A stretch of 64,000 bases of DNA from Fidelibacterota bacterium. Its GTDB lineage: Bacteria; Fidelibacterota; Fidelibacteria; Fidelibacterales; Fidelibacteraceae. The stretch is from the NCBI GenBank assembly GCA_028718545.1, contig JAQULT010000001.1, positions 27,766 to 91,765 of the forward strand, in the 5' to 3' direction. Under the pieces are notes generated by a model that ran no database searches, was not told the origin of the DNA, and was given only the letters and a program-made list of their open reading frames with translations. The position numbers and the translations under genes are program-made. Below are positions 53,601 to 59,735 of the stretch, one piece after another (positions within the stretch are counted from its first letter, which is position 1; each line of letters starts with the position of its first letter).

Positions 53601-54455
53601 ACCGTTTGGAATACCGGCGGTTCGCGTTCCATGGATTTCACGATGCGGGCGATCGAGTCCTCTTTCGGTGATAAGGTCCTGACCGGTATTCCGGATCCCG
53701 CAAATTATGAATTGCGTTTTACCGATTCAACGGCAGTCGGATATATAACCCCGGATATTCTGATCTCCAATGTATATTCAAGCCTTCCCGCTTTCCTGCG
53801 TCCCAAACCGGTAAAAACAAATTTTTATCTGTATAATACAACCGAAGGAATGGTGGTGCCCTTTATCTTCTCCGGAGGGATCAAGAACAGTGCGGATATA
53901 TATGAACTGTCCAATGGCGCGATGCTGAGCACCTTTTTCTACCTGCCCGGTGATACGGATTCCCTGGATGCCGTTTATTCCTGGGTGATTAATTTCCGCA
54001 GTCTTGCCTCCGTCCGGCCGCGCTTCCGAAACGGAGATATCCTGACGATCGCAACGAAAAAACCCTACCGTTATGGTGATGTATACGAATTTACGACGGA
54101 AAAGGCGACCGTTGACAGTGAAATTGCGGAAGGTTCACTGGATAATATCCAGGTGGTCCCGAATCCTTATATTGTTGCGAACAACATGGAAGCGCCCTTG
54201 CCGCCTGCCGTGACATCGGGACGCGGCGAGCGCCGTATTGAATTCCGTAAACTCCCCAGCGATGCCAAAGTCTATATCTTTACTTCCGCCGGTGCGCTTG
54301 TCAGGACCCTGAATCATAGCGGCGACATTCACAACGGCACTCTGGCTTGGGACCTGAAGTCCGGCGAAAACCTGGATGTGGCCTTCGGTGTTTATTTCTA
54401 TGTAATCGAATCCTCGGTCGGAAAAAAATCCGGGAAAGTCGGGGTGATCAAATGA
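50610..54455 (+). CDS. Large secreted surface protein with calcium-type repeats and C-terminal sorting domain
   Basis: 1281 residues with a signal peptide ending LIFAQ. The N-terminal half holds three D-G-I-D-N-D-x-D motifs (about 51590, 51870 and 52065), like the calcium-binding loops of thrombospondin-3/dockerin-type repeats. A fibronectin III-like domain (residues about 637-774) contains GYKIYKATDPDF. The C-terminus starts VVPNPYIV and ends with GVYFYVIES, a FlgD-like type IX sorting domain. It overlaps the receptor gene by 4 bp and the next PorV-like gene by 4 bp, so the three products probably function together. Exact function unknown. Confidence 0.72.
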   Translation: MKWFKTFIISFFISTLIFAQSGQEYRRSAVHNANLVRTVFGNWGVVGQPSGKGPRGAWLYDTNGYIGDISPLVGAEVSYYDEVLDSMITFHSVIVCPVERPHTDEGAEESPTGKRWTFEPVGGYINANQASIAMSTNPASWPLRWPDKMNDGEDPGWPGAWNGYFGKNVFSADQESYYVMDDNNDEEYNHRRYTANRLYTGFPGYEFKPDAGDLSRNGLGLEVKVRGMQWQQFLAADVIFWLYEVTNTSTTDYSKVAFGMVCGTYLGVTGTDDSPGEYDDDWSFFDVENDITYTGDFDNNCRRNPKWQGPVGMVGYAFLESPGNPYDGIDNDGDNSTDVYPHLSFTAPKFSESDFDTVFYNIGDYVVSIDNDYNRHLIQITQDTQVVQTRGASITVVAGRGLVEGNVIDEYYNVNENAYDGIDNDLDGLIDENYTIHYRQIRMDKIPQEGGGTLNVILFDELRPVCYKDYINGIGLDDPMIDERRDDGIDNDGDWNAEYDDVGADGKDNTNDYGEGDGLPTPGEPNFDATDVDESDQIGLSSFNYFTPSNAYPEKNDETLWEWLKPGYFDVPTTIQDGRPVAGEDGDFIYGSAYFPLRAGETQRFSLALAYGHDLNDLYKNRLTVQKIYDSDYRFPSPPDKPTLTAVAGDGKVTLYWDREAEKSIDPVTKEMDFEGYKIYKATDPDFNKIFSVTNANGVVTGYVPLAQYDLNNTISGLFEPNSELFQEADGYTVNLGSNTGLQHSYVDEDVINGKQYYYAVVAYDRGDQASDIYPSENTKFISIQPDGTVITDINTAVVRPQPAVAGYDPLNENKLLVHDQGPASGRISYAVLDESKLSGHSYRVTFMDTRNDSLDNNDNDTLDLEDPQEFTPVTTWYTVMDLTGHTQTLEIDTAFHFLDKRHIIASSLLIAESDYPDDYISLSEFVLDEERGRIKLAADATMNPGSYILNYQYYPVYQSPNILGSPYAAETLDSDIFNGIQLVFENHWSIEKDNVNTVWNTGGSRSMDFTMRAIESSFGDKVLTGIPDPANYELRFTDSTAVGYITPDILISNVYSSLPAFLRPKPVKTNFYLYNTTEGMVVPFIFSGGIKNSADIYELSNGAMLSTFFYLPGDTDSLDAVYSWVINFRSLASVRPRFRNGDILTIATKKPYRYGDVYEFTTEKATVDSEIAEGSLDNIQVVPNPYIVANNMEAPLPPAVTSGRGERRIEFRKLPSDAKVYIFTSAGALVRTLNHSGDIHNGTLAWDLKSGENLDVAFGVYFYVIESSVGKKSGKVGVIK

Positions 54456-55489
54456 CGAAGAACAGGAAAACAGCTATGAAAAAGATCTTCATTCTGCTGA
54501 TGTTTATCGCAATTCTGATACCGGTTTCGGCAAGAGCCCAGGATAAGGTGGGGACCACTGCCGCCAATTTCCTGAATATTCCCGTCGGCGGCAAGGCGAT
54601 CAGCATGGGCGGTGCCTATACCGCCATTGCCGATGATGCCACCGCATTGTTCTGGAATCCCGGTGCCGTCGCACGCAGCGGACGCAGCGATATTTATACC
54701 AGCTTTACCGGGTATTTTGTCGATGCAAGGCACTCCTGGTTCGGAGCCCAGTATTTTCTCAGTACTTCCGATGTGATCGGCGTCAGTCTCAACAGTCTGA
54801 ATTACGGCGACTGGGAAAAGGTAACGACCGTCGAAAATCCCGAAGGAACCGGTGAGTACTGGCAGGCAAGTGACATGGCAATGGCGCTAACCTACGCCCG
54901 CAGCATGACGGACCGCTTTTCTATCGGCGGCAGTGTAAAATACATTCACCAGCAGATCTACAATGAAACTGCATCCACGGTAGCCATTGACCTTGGACTG
55001 CTATTCATTACCCAATTCAACGGCCTGCAGATCGGTGCCAGCATCCGCAACTTCGGCGGTTCGCTGGAAATGCGGGGCCGGGACCTCCTGACCCAGGTGG
55101 ATCTGGATCCGGAAAGCCAGGGAAATAACGAAAATATTGTATCCTATCTAAAAACCGACAAATGGGCAATCCCGCTGAGTTATGTAATTGGCGTTTCCAT
55201 GCCGGTGATCGACCGCGGTATGACCCATCTGGTCCTGGCTGCTGATGTGATGCGTCCCACCAATGATGCCCAAACACTGAATTTGGGAGCAGATCTGAAG
55301 ATCGCCAATATGCTCAGCATCCGGGCGGGTTATCAGTCGCTCTTTAAAGCGGAGCGCGAGAACGGCCTGACCTTGGGGCTCGGTCTGGATATCAACATTT
55401 CCGGTTATGCCGTTGTGTTCGATTACAGCTTCCAGCATTTCGGAAAACTGGGAATTCTGAACACTACTTCACTGGCATTTACCTTTTGA
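54452..55489 (+). CDS. PorV/PorQ-family outer-membrane protein
   Basis: 345 residues from ATG 54452 (ATGA overlap with the previous stop). The signal peptide ends SARAQ; then come AANFLNIPVGGKAISMGGAY and DDATALFWNPGAVA, the hallmark N-terminal motif of PorV-like proteins. The barrel ends SLAFTF. PorV acts as a shuttle for type IX cargo; here it would serve the preceding 1281-residue protein. Confidence 0.88.
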   Translation: MTKNRKTAMKKIFILLMFIAILIPVSARAQDKVGTTAANFLNIPVGGKAISMGGAYTAIADDATALFWNPGAVARSGRSDIYTSFTGYFVDARHSWFGAQYFLSTSDVIGVSLNSLNYGDWEKVTTVENPEGTGEYWQASDMAMALTYARSMTDRFSIGGSVKYIHQQIYNETASTVAIDLGLLFITQFNGLQIGASIRNFGGSLEMRGRDLLTQVDLDPESQGNNENIVSYLKTDKWAIPLSYVIGVSMPVIDRGMTHLVLAADVMRPTNDAQTLNLGADLKIANMLSIRAGYQSLFKAERENGLTLGLGLDINISGYAVVFDYSFQHFGKLGILNTTSLAFTF

Positions 55490-55570
55490 TTTTAACTATT
55501 ACAAAGTAATGTGTGTCCTTTAAATGAATGGATATAAATCAACAAACAAAACAAACAAAGGAGTAAAACC

Positions 55571-57556
55571 ATGAAGAAACTGTTCGTTCTCTTGATGGTC
55601 ATGTTCAGCACATTTGCCTTTGCGGATGTTACCGTAACCTATGTGGTGAACATGTCAACCCTTACCGGACAAGGTGCTGCAGACAGTACACATCTGGTAC
55701 AAATCTGCGGATCGGAAGTCGGTCCCGAAGGCAGTGATAAATGGTACAACCTTTTCCTGACCTGGGGCGATGATTCCCCGCTTGCCACCAATGCCGGCGG
55801 CGATTACTGGAAACTGGAAGTCAGCTATCCGGATTCCATGATCGGCTGGCGTATGGCTTACAAGATCCGCTACAAATCAACGGAAGAAGATGCTTTTCAT
55901 TGGGAAGACAATGTAGTTGGTGGAAACCGCATGTACAATCTGCCGGCCACGGACACCACACTGGCAGTAGCATATGTGAACAATGACTTCAATCCTCCCT
56001 ACACGCCTTCGGATTCCGTGGATATCTTTTTCCGCATCAACATGAGCGCGGATGATGCATTCAATCCTTCGGCACCGCTTTGTGTTGTCGGAAATTTCCC
56101 GGTCAGCGGCAGCGGGACCAACATGTGGTCGCCCGGCACCTATGTTCTGACCCAGGAAGGTGCCAGCGGTTTCTGGAATTATCACCTGAAACTTGCTCCC
56201 GGTCTGCTTCCTCTTTCTGATGTGATGTACCGTTTCCATAACGGTAGCGAATGGTCAGACCATTCCGAGAATCTCCAGGGTAAATACTTCAGCGGCAACG
56301 AGAACCGCGGAGTTTCCATCGGTACCAAAGATACCACTTTGGCATGGGTCTGGTGGAATGATATTGCCGGCGGGAAATTCGAAGGTAACGACACCGCCAA
56401 TATCGTTTTTGGTGTGAATATGGCTTCCGCTATCGAGAACAACGGCTTTGAGATCGGTGATACGCTGGAAGTCCGCCTTGGCTATGAACTGAGTTCTCCG
56501 CAGGTCATTACGACCCGTATGACACACATCGGCGGAACCCAGATGTATTCCGCTACCGTTAATAATGTCCCGCTGGTCTTTGGCAATCATCTTTATTATC
56601 AGTATTATCTGATCAAAGACGGAAAAGAACAGCGCGAGATCTATTATAACTTCAATTATGACGGTTCCGCGGTCGGCGGAGCGGAACGCCGCCGCATCAT
56701 CGTCTCTACCGCCAATCCCGAAATTGCCGATGTCGACAGTGAGGGTAATAGCGAACGTCGTATGCCGTTCTTCCGTAATAATAACCGGCTTGCCCGGAAT
56801 ATTACAGTACATGTTGAATGCGATCTGCGTCCCGCTTATGCGGCCGTTGCCGCCGGCAAGGTCCTGAATGATATTCAGGGTCCGCAGGACATCAGCAACA
56901 TTACCCAGATCAACGGCGTTGCCATGAACGGTCCCTTCTCCAACCATTCCGAAGGTACCTGGGCAAACTGGGGTACTGCCTTGATGAACGATACCAACCG
57001 CGTAATGTGGGATGATGGTACGCACGGCGATGCCACTGCCGGTGACACCATCTATACCCTCACCTATTATTTGTCTCCGGACAGCGGTCATGTTGTCGGT
57101 CAGGAATGCAAATTCGGCATCAACGGCGGCGATAATGAAGGCGGCGAAGGCGGATACGGGAACAATCACATTGTGAACGTCGATGATTCGCAGGCGGAAA
57201 GCTATCTTTATATCGCTTTCGGCAGCATCAATCCGGTCTATTACAGCGACTGGACCTATACGCCCGGCGTTACGGTCAGCGATGTGGTTCCGGCCAGTTA
57301 TGCACTGGAACAGAATTATCCGAACCCCTTCAATCCGGTTACGACCATCAGCTATAAGCTGGCGGAAACCGGCGGCGTGCAGCTGATCGTCTATGACATG
57401 AGCGGACGCCGTATCCGGACCCTGGTGAACGAATATGCCAATGCCGGAAGCTATAAGGTCAGCTTTGACGCTTCCGATCTGAGCAGCGGCGTATACTTCT
57501 ACCAGCTGACAGCCGGCAATACCGTCATTACCAAAAAGATGGTGTTGATGAAGTAA
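55571..57556 (+). CDS. Secreted protein with four tandem beta-sandwich domains and type IX sorting tail
   Basis: 661 residues with a signal peptide ending FAFA. Four consecutive domains of about 110-140 residues open with related strands (VTYVVNMST, IFFRINMSA, IVFGVNMAS, ITVHVECDL). The first three resemble the F-x-V-x-M-S modules, CBM20/SusE-like, seen in secreted glycan-binding proteins. The tail LEQNYPNPFNPVTTISY to VLMK is a full sorting domain. It is likely surface-bound, perhaps binding starch-like glycans. An AAAGGAG ribosome binding site precedes the start. Confidence 0.75.
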   Translation: MKKLFVLLMVMFSTFAFADVTVTYVVNMSTLTGQGAADSTHLVQICGSEVGPEGSDKWYNLFLTWGDDSPLATNAGGDYWKLEVSYPDSMIGWRMAYKIRYKSTEEDAFHWEDNVVGGNRMYNLPATDTTLAVAYVNNDFNPPYTPSDSVDIFFRINMSADDAFNPSAPLCVVGNFPVSGSGTNMWSPGTYVLTQEGASGFWNYHLKLAPGLLPLSDVMYRFHNGSEWSDHSENLQGKYFSGNENRGVSIGTKDTTLAWVWWNDIAGGKFEGNDTANIVFGVNMASAIENNGFEIGDTLEVRLGYELSSPQVITTRMTHIGGTQMYSATVNNVPLVFGNHLYYQYYLIKDGKEQREIYYNFNYDGSAVGGAERRRIIVSTANPEIADVDSEGNSERRMPFFRNNNRLARNITVHVECDLRPAYAAVAAGKVLNDIQGPQDISNITQINGVAMNGPFSNHSEGTWANWGTALMNDTNRVMWDDGTHGDATAGDTIYTLTYYLSPDSGHVVGQECKFGINGGDNEGGEGGYGNNHIVNVDDSQAESYLYIAFGSINPVYYSDWTYTPGVTVSDVVPASYALEQNYPNPFNPVTTISYKLAETGGVQLIVYDMSGRRIRTLVNEYANAGSYKVSFDASDLSSGVYFYQLTAGNTVITKKMVLMK

Positions 57557-57588
57557 GATCCTGCTTCGGATTATTACGGTTTTTCAGT

Positions 57589-57627
57589 AAAATCCCTTTC
57601 TGGCAACAGAAGGGGATTTTCTGTTTT
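57589..57627 (+). terminator. Intrinsic terminator
   Basis: AAAATCCCTTTCT (57589-57601) pairs with AGAAGGGGATTTT (57608-57620), with one G-U pair and a GGCAAC loop, followed by CTGTTTT. Confidence 0.8.
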
Positions 57628-57764
57628 AGCGGATAAAAATAAGAGTTGAGATTAAGGTTAAGATTGAGTTTGAGGTTGCTTGCCTGCCGAAGTTCCGGAA
57701 TTATGAAGCAGCAAGCGCTGAACACTGAGTGGAATTTCTGAATTTCACTTTTTGGCTTCTGAAC

Positions 57765-58616
57765 CTATTCCATTGTGCTTTCCAGGAAATCAGCATTGAG
57801 TTTTTTCAACGGCAGCGGAAACCAGGCAAAGGTGTATTTTTTCCATTCCTTGTATTGTAGGTAACGAGATTCCGTAATGGATTCCGTTAAATTGGTACTG
57901 CCAATAAACAGCAGGATCAGAACCGCAACGCCGAGCAATGCCGGGTGAAAGGAAGCGCTGGCGTTCAAAGCGTACAGTGCAACGACAAGCCATTGAGCGA
58001 TCTCAAAAAAGTAATTGGGGTGGCGGGAATATTTCCAGAGTCCAAAAGTATTGAAGCCCAGCTGATGCCGGTAGCTGCCGGCATATTCCGGACTGCGTTT
58101 TTCGTTCTGAAAACGGTATTGCTGATTGTCGGAGATCGTTTCGCCGATCAGAAAGAGCAGGTGCAGAGCAAAAAGTAAAATGTCGATACGGTTCAAAGCC
58201 GCCGGATTCTGGCGAACCAGATACAGAGGCAGGGTAATGACAAAGATCAGCAGCAATTGAAAAATTGAAATAAAGAACAAATTGAACAATTCGAAAAGAA
58301 AACGGCTGGGAATCCGTTCCCGCATGATCTCCCAGCGGTAATCCTCGCCGGTAAAACCCTGTTTAAATGAGAACCCGTAACCGCCGCGACGTGCAAAATT
58401 ATAAGTAAGCCGTATACCCCAGGCCGCAACCAGGATCGTAGCGATTAGCAACCGGGTGTTATCCGTATGCCCGTAAAGCCAGATCAACCCATAAACCGGC
58501 GGTAAAACGGACCAGAGCCGGTCCACGGTGGAATAATTCCGCGTAAAAAGACCATAGAAAAACGATACGATAATTGAAACGGCCAAAATCAGAAGTGTTG
58601 TTTGAAATGCAGACAT
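57765..58616 (-). CDS. DUF1295 membrane protein (steroid 5-alpha-reductase-like)
   Basis: 283 residues with about seven membrane helices. The family core is visible: WGIRLTYNFARRGG, the NxQQYRFQ segment, GLWKYSRHPNYFFEIAQW and SRYLQYKEWKKYTFAWFP. DUF1295 proteins resemble the C-terminal part of steroid 5-alpha reductases and methyltransferases of the ICMT fold; their substrates are mostly unknown. It stands alone, convergent to the upstream secreted protein. Confidence 0.88.
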   Translation of the reverse strand: MSAFQTTLLILAVSIIVSFFYGLFTRNYSTVDRLWSVLPPVYGLIWLYGHTDNTRLLIATILVAAWGIRLTYNFARRGGYGFSFKQGFTGEDYRWEIMRERIPSRFLFELFNLFFISIFQLLLIFVITLPLYLVRQNPAALNRIDILLFALHLLFLIGETISDNQQYRFQNEKRSPEYAGSYRHQLGFNTFGLWKYSRHPNYFFEIAQWLVVALYALNASASFHPALLGVAVLILLFIGSTNLTESITESRYLQYKEWKKYTFAWFPLPLKKLNADFLESTME

Positions 58617-58695
58617 TTTGTTTCTCCCTTACCTGTGTTTTATCAAAACATTAAAATATATAAAAAATCATGAGATTGCCAAAATAATTTATGTT

Positions 58696-58712
58696 GAACC
58701 GCGCTGCGGTTC
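58696..58712. repeat. REP-like palindrome 1
   Basis: GAACCGC pairs with GCGGTTC around GCT, followed by a six-T run, so it may also act as a terminator on the plus strand. Confidence 0.65.
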
Positions 58713-58746
58713 GGTTTTTTGGTTTTCCAATGTTCTATTGGCATTG

Positions 58747-58761
58747 AACCCCGCCGGGGTT
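58747..58761. repeat. REP-like palindrome 2
   Basis: AACCCC pairs with GGGGTT around GCC. Confidence 0.65.
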
Positions 58762-58808
58762 AAATTTGCTAACAGCCATTATTTCCGGCATTGATGCCTA
58801 CATAAAGC

Positions 58809-58822
58809 ACTCCGGGCGGAGT
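58809..58822. repeat. REP-like palindrome 3
   Basis: ACTCC pairs with GGAGT around GGGC. Confidence 0.55.
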
Positions 58823-58972
58823 ATGAATCCCCTATTATAATTAAAGCGCTGATTGAACGCATCCCCGTCAACGGATAAACCACGATAGCACGAAATACTC
58901 CTTAAACATAAAGTGCAGCGCGGTTCAAAAAATATCCGCTCATTCATTCCTAATTGATCAGCTTATGAAAGG

Positions 58973-58990
58973 CATCCCCGTCAGGGGATG
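58973..58990. repeat. REP-like palindrome 4
   Basis: CATCCCC pairs with GGGGATG around GTCA. A degenerate copy with the same CATCCCCGTCA start lies at 58860. Confidence 0.65.
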
Positions 58991-59022
58991 GACCCTAATA
59001 GCAAACGATATCCTCTAAAAAA

Positions 59023-59041
59023 AGAACCCCGCCAGGGTTCT
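59023..59041. repeat. REP-like palindrome 5
   Basis: AGAACCC pairs with GGGTTCT around CGCCA. It shares AACCCCGCC with palindrome 2 and lies 35 bp from the end of the IS200-like gene. Confidence 0.65.
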
Positions 59042-59075
59042 ACCAAAGCCCGCGGTAAGGAATACAAACATATTG

Positions 59076-59555
59076 TTACGGATCAATATAATCAAGCTCA
59101 TCAAAAAATGGATCATCGTCCATATCCAGGCCTTTCCTTGCCCGGTAATGCAGATATTCCTCCCGGGCCCGGCGTTCTTCCTGATACTCCTCGTCTTCAG
59201 CCTGGATGAAATCAATGATATGATCCATTCTGTGGATACTATGGGTATAAGCCCAATAATCCTTTTCCCAGTTGCGAAAACCCTTGATCGGAATATTTTT
59301 CCTGATCATTTCCTCCGAGGAGAGCATGATCTCCTGGAGCAAATCACCCAGGGCAACTTTCGGGTCCAGGGAGATCAACATGTGTAATTGATTCATACGG
59401 CCGGCGATCGCGTAGATTTGGCAACACTTCTTTTCGAGCGATTCCGAAATAAATGCCACAAGCCGATTGTTGTTCAAATTCATTTCACGGCCATGTTTTT
59501 CCGCCCGGAGCATAATGTGGTAAGCAATACCTAAAGACATATTCGTCCTTCCCAT
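59076..59555 (-). CDS. IS200/REP-associated (Y1) transposase-like protein lacking catalytic residues
   Basis: 159 residues aligning along their full length with IS200/IS605-type TnpA: an AYHIMLRA-type first strand, the region normally DHxHxL, WEKDYWAYTHS, and the final EEYL helix. Three key positions are changed. The HUH segment reads NQLH (Gln56 instead of the first His), the nucleophile Tyr of the Y-I-x-N-Q helix is Phe116, and the metal-binding Gln is Glu120. It probably binds DNA hairpins but should not cut them. It lies beside a cluster of palindromes. It could be a domesticated RAYT-like protein or a decayed element; the intact frame favours the former. Confidence 0.8.
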   Translation of the reverse strand: MGRTNMSLGIAYHIMLRAEKHGREMNLNNNRLVAFISESLEKKCCQIYAIAGRMNQLHMLISLDPKVALGDLLQEIMLSSEEMIRKNIPIKGFRNWEKDYWAYTHSIHRMDHIIDFIQAEDEEYQEERRAREEYLHYRARKGLDMDDDPFFDELDYIDP

Positions 59556-59684
59556 TTTTTGCGATACAATTTACAGCGCACGCATCCTTTCATCAAGCAT
59601 GGAATTACAGATGTGACCCTCATCACAGCTCCTCAAAACAAGGACCGGAACGGATTAATATATTTTAATCTTGAAAAAAGCGTT

Positions 59685-59690
59685 TATAAT
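59685..59690 (+). promoter_or_regulatory. Candidate -10 element of the amylase-family gene
   Basis: A consensus TATAAT lies 45 bp before the ATG at 59736. No good -35 is visible 17 bp upstream. Confidence 0.35.
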
Positions 59691-59735
59691 CCCTATTTTA
59701 ACCGGAACTAATCGATTTCAGGACAAGGGAAAAAT

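Larger units (their letters stand above)
58690..59045. repeat. REP-like palindrome cluster in a 459-bp gene-free region
   Basis: The gap between the DUF1295 gene and the IS200-like gene carries at least five short palindromes with GC-rich stems and small loops, plus two half or degenerate copies (58861-58876 and 58914-58928, the latter an inverted half of the first palindrome). No gene is seen in it. Confidence 0.7.
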
